A stretch of DNA of 64,000 nt from Mycolicibacterium madagascariense. GTDB lineage: Bacteria; Actinomycetota; Actinomycetes; Mycobacteriales; Mycobacteriaceae. Positions 28,430 to 36,369 of this stretch are shown piece by piece. Location of the stretch: contig NZ_AP022610.1 of NCBI RefSeq assembly GCF_010729665.1, forward strand, positions 1,612,001-1,676,000, read 5' to 3'. Each line of letters opens with the position of its first letter. Position 1 is the first letter of the stretch. Made by a program: the position numbers and the translations under genes. The notes beneath the pieces were generated by a model. The model ran no database searches, had not been told where the DNA came from, and worked only from the letters and a program-made list of their open reading frames with translations.

Positions 28430-29200
28430 ATGACTCAGGCACCGCTCGAGGATCCACAGCCGGGAACCCGGACCGCGTTGGTCACCGGCGGAAGCTCGGG
28501 CATCGGCCGCTCAATCGTCACGGCTCTGGTCGGCGCAGGCTTCCACGTGTTCGTGACGGGGCGACGCCAGCCCGAACTCGACTCGTTAGTCGAGGAATTC
28601 GGCGACGGGGTCACGACCGTGCGTGGTGACGTGTCCCATCTGGACGACCTCGACGGCGTATACACCCAGGTGGCTCAACGCGGTCGGGGATTGGATCTCG
28701 TCGTGGCCAACGCCGGCGGCGGCACGTTCGCAACGTTGCAAGACCTGGAGCCGGAGGCCTTCGACCAGACCTTCGCCGTCAACGTTCGCGGGACGGTGTT
28801 CACAGTCCAGAAGTCACTCCCGCAGCTGAACGCGCACGCCTCCATCATCGTGCTCGGATCGACCTCGGCAGCGCGAGCCACGGCAGCGTTCGGCGTCTAC
28901 TCGGCGAGCAAGGCCGCCATACGTCAGTTCAGCCGTGTCTGGGCCATCGAGCTTGCGCCGCGGGGCATCCGGGTCAACACCGTCACTCCGGGTCCCACGG
29001 AAACGCCGGGACTCGCCGGTCTCGCCGCCGACCCGGCTGAGGCGCAAGCCCTCTTGGACCAGGAGGCGGGTCGCGTGCCGCTCCGCAGGCTCGGACAGCC
29101 GTCGGAGATCGCCGACGCCGTGCTCTTCCTGGCGTCGCCTCGAGCCAGCTTCATCACCGGAACGGAACTGTTCGTCGACGGTGGGGAATCGCAAGTCTGA
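28430..29200 (+). CDS. SDR family oxidoreductase
   Basis: A 256-residue classical short-chain dehydrogenase. Cofactor site TGGSSGIGRS (about 20-29), NAG motif VVANAGGG, catalytic Ser in LGSTSAA, YSASK (Tyr/Lys pair) and a C-terminal TELFVDGGES. Arg-containing VTGRRQ after the second strand suggests NADP(H). ATG 28430 is preferred because it sits 7 bases behind a -10 box; in-frame ATG 28418 lies inside that box. Expected to be repressed by the TetR protein encoded at 31275, whose own promoter carries the same operator. Substrate unknown. Confidence 0.87.
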   Translation: MTQAPLEDPQPGTRTALVTGGSSGIGRSIVTALVGAGFHVFVTGRRQPELDSLVEEFGDGVTTVRGDVSHLDDLDGVYTQVAQRGRGLDLVVANAGGGTFATLQDLEPEAFDQTFAVNVRGTVFTVQKSLPQLNAHASIIVLGSTSAARATAAFGVYSASKAAIRQFSRVWAIELAPRGIRVNTVTPGPTETPGLAGLAADPAEAQALLDQEAGRVPLRRLGQPSEIADAVLFLASPRASFITGTELFVDGGESQV

Positions 29201-29247
29201 TCCCAGTGGCGCGACCATGGCCTGAATGGGTTCGGAAGGGAGTCGCG

Positions 29248-29625
29248 GTGTTCATCTTCATCGCCACCAACCGCGTGCGCCCAGGGCGCGTGGACGACGA
29301 ACGTGCGCGCGTCCCGGGTTGGGTCGATCTCATCGAGCGGGCCGAACCGCGCCTCATCGCGTTCCACGAGTTTCTCAGCGAAGACGGTACGGAGGTGGAG
29401 TACGTACAACTGCATCCCGACGCCGCCTCCTTCGAACATCACCTCGGTGTGCTTGCCCGCGTTGGTGATTCCTACCGTGCCACCTTGGCGGCCACCACGG
29501 CCGTCCGCATCTACGGACCCCTCACGGAGTCCATCGTGACGGCGTTGCATGCATCGTTCGGTCCGGCCGTCCCGATCACGTTCCTGCCGACGCACCTCGG
29601 GGGATTCACCAGAAGCCAGAGCTGA
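29248..29625 (+). CDS. hypothetical protein, possible ferredoxin-like alpha/beta barrel
   Basis: A 125-residue protein I cannot assign with certainty. It opens with an edge strand (FIFIATNRVRPGR), has helix DLIERAEPRLIAFHEF and strand EVEYVQLHPD, and a repeated arrangement that recalls dimeric alpha/beta barrel (antibiotic-biosynthesis-monooxygenase-like) proteins. GTG 29248 has a good ribosome site (GAAGGGAG). It stands 47 bases after the SDR and 22 before the methyltransferase in the same direction, so an operon is likely. Confidence 0.65.
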   Translation: MFIFIATNRVRPGRVDDERARVPGWVDLIERAEPRLIAFHEFLSEDGTEVEYVQLHPDAASFEHHLGVLARVGDSYRATLAATTAVRIYGPLTESIVTALHASFGPAVPITFLPTHLGGFTRSQS

Positions 29626-29647
29626 CGGGGGAAGGAGAAACAGACCG

Positions 29648-30268
29648 ATGGACGACGACACCCGCACCGCTTACGAACGTGGCGCTGCTTCCTATGCGCA
29701 GGAATGGGAGGACGAGCAGGACGCCCCCACCGATCTGTACGACCTGCTCGCCGAGTTCTTCACTCCCGGAACGGCATTCGACGTCGGGTGTGGTTCCGGG
29801 CGCGATGCCGCCTGGCTCAGCGCTCACGGCTATCAGGTCACCGGATTCGATGCGTCTCCGGCGCTGCTGGAGCAGGCGCGCCGCCGCCACCCCGGCACCC
29901 GGTTCGAGACGGCCACCCTGCCCGATCTGGCGGAGTTGACGGGCCGCTCGGCGGCCAACGTGCTGTGCGAAACCGTGCTCATGCACCTGCCGTTGGCGGA
30001 CATCGGACGTGGCGCCGCGCGTCTCTACGACCTCGTCGAGCCGGGCGGGGTGCTCTACCTCAGCTGGCGCGTCACCACCGGTGCCGACGTCCGCGACGAT
30101 GCGGGGCGGCTCTACACCGCGTTTCCCGCCGGTCTGATCCGAGAGGCCCTGAACGGTGCGGTCGTGCTTCACGACGCGGAGCAGCGCAGCGCCTCCTCGG
30201 GCAAGGTCATCCACCGCGTGATCGTCCGACGGCCGGCGCGAGCGACCGGGCGTGGCCGTCCCGTCTAG
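29648..30268 (+). CDS. class I SAM-dependent methyltransferase
   Basis: A 206-residue soluble methyltransferase. Motif I is FDVGCGSGRDAAWLS (about 41-55), the acidic end of strand two is VTGFDASPALLEQAR, and the post-II segment reads VLCETVLMHLPL; the C-terminal VIHRVIVRR is the last strand. ATG 29648 is preceded by GGGGGAAGGAGA. It belongs to the general small-molecule group; the acceptor is unknown. Probably co-transcribed with the two preceding genes. Confidence 0.85.
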   Translation: MDDDTRTAYERGAASYAQEWEDEQDAPTDLYDLLAEFFTPGTAFDVGCGSGRDAAWLSAHGYQVTGFDASPALLEQARRRHPGTRFETATLPDLAELTGRSAANVLCETVLMHLPLADIGRGAARLYDLVEPGGVLYLSWRVTTGADVRDDAGRLYTAFPAGLIREALNGAVVLHDAEQRSASSGKVIHRVIVRRPARATGRGRPV

Positions 30269-30304
30269 CTTCGAGGTCGACCATCACTGCGAATCACGTT
30301 GTCT

Positions 30305-31171
30305 TCACTGCACTTCCGCGGGGAAGTCGACGGGGTAGGGCTCGGCGAAGTCGGCCGACCTACCGACTGCGGCCCACTTGCGATCCTCGGCGAGCAGCGA
30401 CTCGTCATGGCGTATCGACCCTTCCACCGCGTTGACCCCCAGTGGCAGGTGGTACGGCAGGTCGGTGCGCCCGACGATGCGCACCAGGATCTCAGCCGCC
30501 CGTGCGGGATCACCAGCAGAGACCGCGGCACTGGAGCGCACGGCGCTCATCGCGCCGACGGTGTCGGCGTAGCGGTCGGGGATGTCCGCACTGCTCATGG
30601 ACGACCCGGCCCAGTCGGTGGCGAATCCGCTGGGTTCGACGACGAGGACCTTGATGCCGAACGGCCGTGTCTCGCTCTGCAGCACACGGGAGAAGCCGTC
30701 GATCGCGAACTTCGCGGCTTGATAGGACGCGATGCCTGCCGAACCGCCGACGCGTCCGCCCATGGACGAGAACTGAACGATGACGCCGCCGCCCTGTTCC
30801 CGCAGTACGGGGATGGCGGCCTTCGACACGTGGTAGACGCCCCAGAAGTTGGTCTCGAACTGCGCCCGGAAGTCCGCGTCGTCGCCGGTCTCGATCGGTG
30901 CGACGTTGGCGTACCCCGCGTTGTTGACGACGACGTCGATCCGGCCGAAGCGGTCTCGGGCGGCCGCGATCGACGCACCCGCGGCGGCGGAATCGGTGAC
31001 GTCCAGCGGCAGCGGGAGAACGCGGTCGCCGTGGGCGTCGACCAGATCGGCGAGCTGCTCGGGCCGACGTGCGGTCGCGGCGACGCAGTCGCCCGATGTG
31101 AGCGCTGCTCGAACCAATTCGCGCCCGAATCCACGGGAGCTGCCCGTGACGAACCAGACCTTGCCCGACAC
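30305..31171 (-). CDS. SDR family oxidoreductase (17-beta-HSD-like)
   Basis: A 288-residue short-chain dehydrogenase with TGSSRGFGREL (cofactor loop), ATARR after strand two (NADP preference), NNAGYANV, catalytic Ser in FSSMGG and YQAAK (Tyr/Lys). The PSGFATDW segment after the sixth strand and the long C-terminal tail resemble retinol/17-beta-hydroxysteroid-type SDRs. Start GTG 31171. Its upstream region holds an imperfect copy of the operator found at the TetR gene, which is transcribed divergently 103 bases away. Confidence 0.86.
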   Translation of the reverse strand: MSGKVWFVTGSSRGFGRELVRAALTSGDCVAATARRPEQLADLVDAHGDRVLPLPLDVTDSAAAGASIAAARDRFGRIDVVVNNAGYANVAPIETGDDADFRAQFETNFWGVYHVSKAAIPVLREQGGGVIVQFSSMGGRVGGSAGIASYQAAKFAIDGFSRVLQSETRPFGIKVLVVEPSGFATDWAGSSMSSADIPDRYADTVGAMSAVRSSAAVSAGDPARAAEILVRIVGRTDLPYHLPLGVNAVEGSIRHDESLLAEDRKWAAVGRSADFAEPYPVDFPAEVQ

Positions 31172-31189
31172 GGCGTCCGCCCTTGTATG

Positions 31190-31203
31190 TAACTGACTAG
31201 TTG
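31190..31203. promoter_or_regulatory. imperfect copy of the shared TetR operator
   Basis: TAACTGACTAGTTG matches one half (AACTGAC) of the palindromes at 28398 and 31242 exactly, while its second half is degenerate. It lies 19 bases ahead of the divergent SDR start at 31171. Confidence 0.5.
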
Positions 31204-31241
31204 GATAGACAGACCATTGAACTCCGGTGGGGACGCGTGTG

Positions 31242-31266
31242 CAACTGACTGGTCAGTCGCTACACT
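31242..31266 (+). promoter_or_regulatory. operator and -10 box of the TetR gene at 31275
   Basis: CAACTGACTGGTCAGTCG (31242-31259) is a palindrome with one mismatch, followed one base later by the -10 hexamer TACACT (31261-31266) and, 8 bases on, the start codon. The geometry repeats that of the SDR promoter at 28398-28430 and suggests autorepression of a leaderless gene. Confidence 0.8.
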
Positions 31267-31274
31267 TCGAGGCC

Positions 31275-31838
31275 ATGGTGCGTGACTCGGTCCAGACCAA
31301 GGCTCGACTGCTGCAGGCAGCCATCGACGAATTCGCCGCTTACGGCATCGCAGGCGCGCGGGTGGACCGCATCGCCGAGGCCGCCGCGACCAACAAGCAG
31401 ATGATCTATTCCTACTTCGGAAACAAGGACGAACTCTTCGATCAGGCCTTCAGCGCCGACGTCGAGCGTTTCCGCGAAGCCGTCGACTTCGACCCGCTGG
31501 ACCTCCCGGGGTATGCCGGTCGGCTGTTCGACCGGTTCGAGGACGACTCCTCCTCGCTGCGACTGTCGACGTGGTATCGCCTGGAGCGGCCCACCGGCCC
31601 CGGCCTGCAGGCAGTCGCCGAGATCAACGACGTTCGGCTGCAACGACTTCGGGACGCACAGAAGAAGGGTGCGGTCACCACCGACTTCGCGCCCGCGGCC
31701 CTGCTCGCGCTGATCCAATCGATCGCGACGTCCTGGTCGACGATGAACCCCGAATTCACCTCGTCGAAACCCCTGGCGCGCAAGGAACGCCGACGCACCG
31801 TGGTGGAGGCCGTGCGGCGCATCGTCTCGCCGACCTAG
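31275..31838 (+). CDS. TetR/AcrR family transcriptional regulator
   Basis: A 187-residue TetR repressor. The N-terminal helix-turn-helix (about 8-56) reads TKARLLQAAIDEFAAYG...VDRIAEAAATNKQMIYSYFGNKDELF; the rest is a helical sensor domain of the TetR_C_17 kind. ATG 31275 follows the -10 box by 8 bases, so the message is probably leaderless; the open frame upstream to 31227 includes the operator. It likely represses itself, the SDR at 28430 and possibly the divergent SDR at 30305. Its stop overlaps that of the converging hydrolase gene within CTAG. Confidence 0.88.
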   Translation: MVRDSVQTKARLLQAAIDEFAAYGIAGARVDRIAEAAATNKQMIYSYFGNKDELFDQAFSADVERFREAVDFDPLDLPGYAGRLFDRFEDDSSSLRLSTWYRLERPTGPGLQAVAEINDVRLQRLRDAQKKGAVTTDFAPAALLALIQSIATSWSTMNPEFTSSKPLARKERRRTVVEAVRRIVSPT

Positions 31839-32479
31839 CTCTGCGCGCCCTCCATCGCCGCGATGACGTCCGCGGCCGGGCTGAGTCTCACTCCGATGCC
31901 CTGCATCTCGGCGACGCCGCGGTCGTAGAGGCCAGAGATCGCATCGGTGACCAGGATGATGCGGTAGTCGCGTTCGCTGGCTTGATAGATGGTGGTGCGC
32001 GGGCAGTTCGGGTAGTTGCAGCCGGCGATGACGACCGTGTCGACACGACGGGCCTGCAGGTGGGTGTGCAGCGCCGTGTCGAAGAACGCTCCCCAGCGCG
32101 GTTTGTACATCACCACCTCATCGGGACCCAGCGATTGCAGGTCACCGGCCAGCAGCAGGTCGTCGTCGAGGGTGGTGTCCGAAGGCGCCACGGTGGGGGC
32201 CAACTGATGGCCGGGGTGACCCGCGTGCAATACGGGTGTGGGACCGGTGACGAGGTCGCGCCGGACCGGCTCGGCATTGCTGCCGTCCGGGCGGTAGATG
32301 CGCACCACGTGCACGATGGGCCGGCCGGCTGAGCGAAAGGCGTTGCACAGGGCGCTGATTCGCGGCACTGCGGCCGACGTGCCGGGAACCTCCAGTGGCT
32401 GCCCGTCCAGGGTGTCGCGCTGGACGTCGATGGTGAGCAGCGCGGCGCAGCGGTAGTGCGGTTCGGTGAGTGCGTTCAT
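31835..32479 (-). CDS. isochorismatase-family cysteine hydrolase
   Basis: A 214-residue cysteine hydrolase of the isochorismatase/nicotinamidase superfamily. The triad is visible: Asp18 in LLTIDVQRD, Lys in MYKPRWGAFFDT (about 126) and Cys in GCNYPNCPRTT (about 160), the last in place of the usual TNVCV. The chain has the normal length of the family. The ATG 32479 lies 7 bases behind the stop of the SDR gene at 32487, so both form an operon. Substrate unknown. Confidence 0.86.
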   Translation of the reverse strand: MNALTEPHYRCAALLTIDVQRDTLDGQPLEVPGTSAAVPRISALCNAFRSAGRPIVHVVRIYRPDGSNAEPVRRDLVTGPTPVLHAGHPGHQLAPTVAPSDTTLDDDLLLAGDLQSLGPDEVVMYKPRWGAFFDTALHTHLQARRVDTVVIAGCNYPNCPRTTIYQASERDYRIILVTDAISGLYDRGVAEMQGIGVRLSPAADVIAAMEGAQS

Positions 32480-32486
32480 CGGTTGC

Positions 32487-33338
32487 TCACGCTACGTCCG
32501 TTGGTTTCCAGGGCAACACCTCACCTGATCGCACCAGTCGTCCGTAGTGCTCGGGCTTGACGGGGTCGAACACGAGGTCCAACACGGCGCCCGCGGCCTG
32601 GGCGGGCGTGGGGGCATCGCTGACGTCCCACCACGCCGAGGAGGTCGGGGTGTTCATCATTCCCGGGCAGACCGCGGCCAGGAGGACCTCGGCGTCGGCG
32701 TCGGCGTCGCGGCGCTGGGCGGCCAGCGTGCGCACGGCGGCGACCTGACCCACCTTGGACGGGATGTTGACGAAGCCGGGCCACGCACCGCCGCGGGCAC
32801 TCCCGTCCTTCACGGCCTCGACCCACGCGGCGACCTGATCGTCGACGTCGTCCAGCGTCGCCAGGTCGTCGAAGCGGTCCCACAGCACCGGCGCAAGGTA
32901 GTTCAGCGTGCCCAGCGAACTGGCGATGACCAGGAACCGTCCGCCGGGGCGCAGCAGCGGGAAGAAGGAGCGCAGGCAGCGCGTGGTGCCGAAGTTGTTG
33001 ATCTGGGTGTATTCGTCGACGATGGCAGCCGGATCGTCGTCGGGACCCACGCGCATCACGGCGTTGTTGATCACGATGTCCACACCGCTGTGACGGTGGG
33101 CGAGTTCAGCGGCGAAGCGTGCGGCGGCGTGGGGATGACTGACGTCGAGCACCTCACCGTGGACCTCGGCGGCGGTGGACCCCAGCGACTCGATCGCGTT
33201 GGTGATGTGGTCGTAGTTGCGGCCCGTCAGATAGACGGTGTCACCGGGTTGCAGGCGCTGCGCCAGACCGTCGACCAACGCCAGGCCGAGTCCCTGGGTG
33301 GCACCGGTGACTACGGCGACGCGTGGGTGGTGCGGCAT
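32487..33338 (-). CDS. SDR family protein, carbonyl-reductase-like, catalytic Tyr missing
   Basis: A 283-residue SDR with the cofactor loop TGATQGLGLAL, TGRN after strand two, INNAVMRVG, and the carbonyl-reductase-like stretch SFFPLLRPGGRFLVIASSLG. The YxxxK pair expected next is NIPSK (in GFVNIPSKVGQ): the lysine is kept but the tyrosine is Asn. Either it uses another base or it has lost activity. Upstream gene of a two-gene operon with the isochorismatase-like hydrolase. Start ATG 33338 near AGGAGCGTTCCC. Confidence 0.83.
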   Translation of the reverse strand: MPHHPRVAVVTGATQGLGLALVDGLAQRLQPGDTVYLTGRNYDHITNAIESLGSTAAEVHGEVLDVSHPHAAARFAAELAHRHSGVDIVINNAVMRVGPDDDPAAIVDEYTQINNFGTTRCLRSFFPLLRPGGRFLVIASSLGTLNYLAPVLWDRFDDLATLDDVDDQVAAWVEAVKDGSARGGAWPGFVNIPSKVGQVAAVRTLAAQRRDADADAEVLLAAVCPGMMNTPTSSAWWDVSDAPTPAQAAGAVLDLVFDPVKPEHYGRLVRSGEVLPWKPTDVA

Positions 33339-33705
33339 GGGAACGCTCCTGCTGGTTGAGGTGTCGTTAGAAAACGGTCGTCCCCGTCAACGGTAGGGAC
33401 GCCGTGCCCATGACGACAGCGAGAGATTCGCAACCCCGCCATGCCTAAACGGAATGGCACGACCAGCCGGGCGCGACACCGCGTCGGGCGCACCTCGCTG
33501 CCCGCAGGTGCGGCGCCGGGGTAGTGCGCTGCCTCCCCGACCGCGCAGTCGATGCGCCCCACCCATCGCCATGCGAAAGCCGCCCACGGGCACACCACCC
33601 TGTCGGAGCCTCGTCGGGCAAAGTCTTCACGCTGCAGTGGCGCAACTACCAATGCGTTTCTTCCAGCCAGTTGACAGGCACCGCAGCACCCCCAACCCCC
33701 GAACG
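33339..33705. other. intergenic region without recognisable gene
   Basis: A 367-base gap between the SDR gene start and the end of the AI-2E-family gene, both on the minus strand. Short open frames occur but none has a ribosome site or a recognisable product. A 6-bp stem (CGTCCC...GGGACG, near 33390-33411) is the only structure noted. It presumably holds the promoter of the SDR-hydrolase operon. Confidence 0.6.
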
Positions 33706-34905
33706 TCACGTCCTGTCCAGTCGCGGATAGAGCACCTCGGTCACGATCAGTTGCAGCGCCGCGGCGATCGGGATGGCGACCAACGCGCCGACGATCCCCA
33801 GCAAGGCTCCACCGACCAGCACGGCCACGACCGTGGTCAGCGCCGGCACCTCGACGGCCCGCCCGATTATCTTGGGGACCAGCAGGTAGTCCTCGACCAG
33901 TCGGAAGACCACGAAGAAGGCGATCGTCGCGATGCAAACCGGAAGCGACACGGTCAGCGCCACCGCGGCCACCACCACGCCGGCGATGGTCGACCCCACC
34001 ACGGGGACGAGGTCGAACAGTCCCACGAAGATGCTCAGGAGCAACGGGTAGGGCACCCCGAACGCCATCAACCACACGAACGATGCGGCTGCGGCGATCA
34101 CCGAGATCAGCACGTTGCCCAGGACGTATGCGCCGACCTTGGCGAACACCTCGTCGCCGATGAGGATCGTCCGCGGGCGCCGGCTGTGGGGCACCATGCG
34201 GTAGAGCGTGGCGCGGATGCGGGGCATGTCGACGAGGAAGTACACGGTCAGGACGATCGCGATCAACACGTTGGCGATGGCCCCGAAGACGGCGGCCCCC
34301 GCATCGACGATCTCCTGCAGTATCGACCCGCCGGACCCATTGACTGCAGACGTGATGCGGTCCTGCACGTGGAACCGATCGTTGACCCGACCGATCAGCG
34401 AGGAGTGATTCTGGGCCCGCTGCACGTACGTGGGTGCCTCGCGGACCAGCTCGGAGGCCTGCTCCGATAGCGGCGGGATCGCCGCGGCGATGAACGCCCC
34501 CAAGACGAGGACGAAGATCGCGAACACGATCGTGGTGGCCGCCCAGCGCGGCAAACCGCGGTTGACGAACCAGGACACCGCCGGCTCCAACCCCAACGCG
34601 AGGAAGAACGCCACCCCGATGAGGATGAGCACGTCGGACAGCGACGTCAGCACCTGTACCGCGCCATAGGTGACGGCAACCCCGGCCGACGCGGTCAGGC
34701 CGATGAAGAAGGGGGAGCGGCGGTCGAACCGGCGTCCGGGAGACCCCAGGGGGTGTTCCTCGGAACTCAACTCCGCGGCGAGATGCTCGGCTTCGGTGAC
34801 CGGGCCCTCCGTCGCGTCATCGTGGGGTTGACCCACCATGGCGTGGTGCCCCGTCTCGGCGAGCGCCTCGTCGATCCCGCCGTCCGTGCTGTGATCGTTC
34901 GACAC
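33706..34905 (-). CDS. AI-2E family transporter (PerM-like permease)
   Basis: A 399-residue membrane protein of the AI-2E/UPF0118 exporter family. After an acidic N-terminal tail of about 75 residues, seven to eight membrane helices follow, in the family order: paired helices at about 70-115, one at 125-150, a soluble loop with the ELVREAPTYVQRAQ helix, then helices from about 220 onward including VPYPLLLSIFVGLFDLVPVVGSTIAGVVVA and the VPALTTVVAVLVGGALLGIVGALVAIPIAAA end. GTG 34905 is chosen for AAGGGTGG just upstream; the frame is open to 34962. Cargo unknown. Confidence 0.86.
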   Translation of the reverse strand: MSNDHSTDGGIDEALAETGHHAMVGQPHDDATEGPVTEAEHLAAELSSEEHPLGSPGRRFDRRSPFFIGLTASAGVAVTYGAVQVLTSLSDVLILIGVAFFLALGLEPAVSWFVNRGLPRWAATTIVFAIFVLVLGAFIAAAIPPLSEQASELVREAPTYVQRAQNHSSLIGRVNDRFHVQDRITSAVNGSGGSILQEIVDAGAAVFGAIANVLIAIVLTVYFLVDMPRIRATLYRMVPHSRRPRTILIGDEVFAKVGAYVLGNVLISVIAAAASFVWLMAFGVPYPLLLSIFVGLFDLVPVVGSTIAGVVVAAVALTVSLPVCIATIAFFVVFRLVEDYLLVPKIIGRAVEVPALTTVVAVLVGGALLGIVGALVAIPIAAALQLIVTEVLYPRLDRT

Positions 34906-35186
34906 CGTGCCACCCTTCGCCCGTGGGCGGTCATTGCGAACTCGTCGTCGCGCGCCGTCCATGATGTACCCCCAGGCGAGGCTCCCACTCCCGGCAGTCC
35001 CCGAATGCGCGGGCGGCGGCGAGAGGACGTGACGACGCGGACGCCGGTGGCCTGAGCTCGGGGTACACCGCTGCTATGCCACGTACGTCAACACCGTTGG
35101 CGCACGATCACCTCGCGGTGACGACGTCGGCCGTTGGCCGCGCCTCGGGCATCGCGGCTGGGCCCGCCGGCCGGTCGTCATGACCG

Positions 35187-35684
35187 TCAGCCGATCCCTC
35201 CGGACCCGTTGCCGCCGGAACCACCCGCTCCGCCGGGTCCGTGTGCTCCACCGGAGCTACCGGAACCTCCGGTACCGCCGGAGCCGCCGGGGTTGGGCCC
35301 TGGAGTGTTGGTGTCACCGCCGGGAATGCCCGGCCCGGCGGGGCCCACCGCACCCCCTGAGCCGCCGGTCGCGCCCGCGCCACCGCCGGTCGAGCCCGAG
35401 CCGCCCCCCGCGCCGGGGGCGCCGGTGCCTGGCGCGCTGGGTGCGACGACGGAGCTGGACGCGCTCGGAAGGGATGAGCCACCGGTAGTGCTCGGAATCG
35501 GCGCGGCGGTGGACGAGGTCGAACTGCTCGAGGTGCTGGACGGCCCGCTCCCGGATTGCGATCCGCAGGCCGCCAGCAGCACGCTGACGGTGGCCACGGC
35601 GCTCACGGCAATGACGGCCGAGCACGTCCGAGCCGATCCGCCGGTGCGTCGACGTGCACCGTGGGTGTTCTGAGTCGTCGTCAT
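35187..35684 (-). CDS. glycine-rich putative lipoprotein
   Basis: A 165-residue secreted protein. A basic n-region (ARRRTGG) and hydrophobic helix end in the lipobox LLAACGS, so the cysteine at about residue 42 should be lipid-modified. A Ser/Thr stretch (GPSSTSSSSTSST) follows, then a glycine-rich tail with GGSGGTGGSG-type repeats to the C terminus. No enzymatic domain. ATG 35684 is preferred over upstream in-frame codons because the signal peptide then starts normally. Low-complexity tails of this kind are common in mycobacterial surface lipoproteins. Confidence 0.72.
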   Translation of the reverse strand: MTTTQNTHGARRRTGGSARTCSAVIAVSAVATVSVLLAACGSQSGSGPSSTSSSSTSSTAAPIPSTTGGSSLPSASSSVVAPSAPGTGAPGAGGGSGSTGGGAGATGGSGGAVGPAGPGIPGGDTNTPGPNPGGSGGTGGSGSSGGAHGPGGAGGSGGNGSGGIG

Positions 35685-35742
35685 CGTGGTGTGCTCCGCT
35701 CCCAAGAGGCCAGTGTCGAGGGCGTCTTTCCCGACGCCCACT

Positions 35743-35835
35743 CGACCCAAACTGGGGAGCGCTCCTGTTGGTGCTGCGTTCATCTGCTCGCCACGAGACA
35801 CCGACCCAAGCTCTCCCCTCGTGAGCTTGGGTCGG
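35743..35835. repeat. inverted repeat with a third matching arm upstream of the lipoprotein gene
   Basis: CCGACCCAAGCTC (35801-35813) pairs perfectly with GAGCTTGGGTCGG (35823-35835), 13 bp around a 9-base loop. A second copy of the left arm, CGACCCAAACT (35743-35753), could pair with the same right arm, so two exclusive hairpins are possible. GGAGCGCTCC (about 35756-35765) is another small palindrome. It lies 60-150 bases ahead of the lipoprotein start; no T-run follows, so it is not a simple terminator. Confidence 0.65.
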
Positions 35836-36369
35836 GTCCGCTCGTGGGCCGGCCGCTGGCACGGCATCGGCGGGCAGCGCACCACCACCAGGGCGTCGCC
35901 GAACGCCACTGGATCATGCCCGCATCGGCCAAAGGCCAACGGGCCCAGGGCGATCGGTGCTCAGGTGCTCACGCCAAGACCCTCTGCGCGCGAAAGGCAT
36001 TGGGCGGCGGCGGTTCTGGCCGCTGCACGGAATGAACCGCGCGTGAACCTGGCAGGATGGCTTCCGCCGGTGTCGTTACCGAGCGCGGCGGCGGCCGATC
36101 CCGGGTCCGGCCTGCCCCGGCTTGACGGCCGTAATCATCGACGTCACGAGTGTCCTTCCCCCTGGAGCTGCGGTGTGCGTGGCCGGTCCTCCATCCGACT
36201 CGCCTTAGGTTGTAGCACCTGGAAACCTCGTCGCCTAGCGAGGGGACTCGTCGACGACCGAAGTTCATCCGTTCGAATGACAGGAACCCCGCTTCCCGTC
36301 GAAGGCGTTGGGCACGAAGCGATTCGACGTCGACGGTCACGCAGGCGGCGGACGCCTCGCCTGCGGTGC
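35836..36369. other. long non-coding stretch between response regulator and lipoprotein genes
   Basis: 534 bases without a convincing gene. On the minus strand GTG 36147 opens a 23-codon frame (MTSMITAVKPGQAGP...) to 36076 behind a very good ribosome site (GGGGGAAGGA), and the sequence before it (about 36180-36290) contains several short complementary pieces such as AGGTT...AACCT. It could be the long leader of the lipoprotein gene or a small RNA; I cannot match it to a known riboswitch. Confidence 0.45.

Noticed and set aside
33445..33645. Short minus-strand open frames in the gap before the AI-2E-family gene.
   Set aside because: No ribosome site, no recognisable product, and composition like other random high-GC frames.
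35187..35684. Reading of the glycine-rich lipoprotein as a PE-PGRS protein.
   Set aside because: No PE domain; it has a lipobox signal peptide and only a short Gly/Ser-rich tail.
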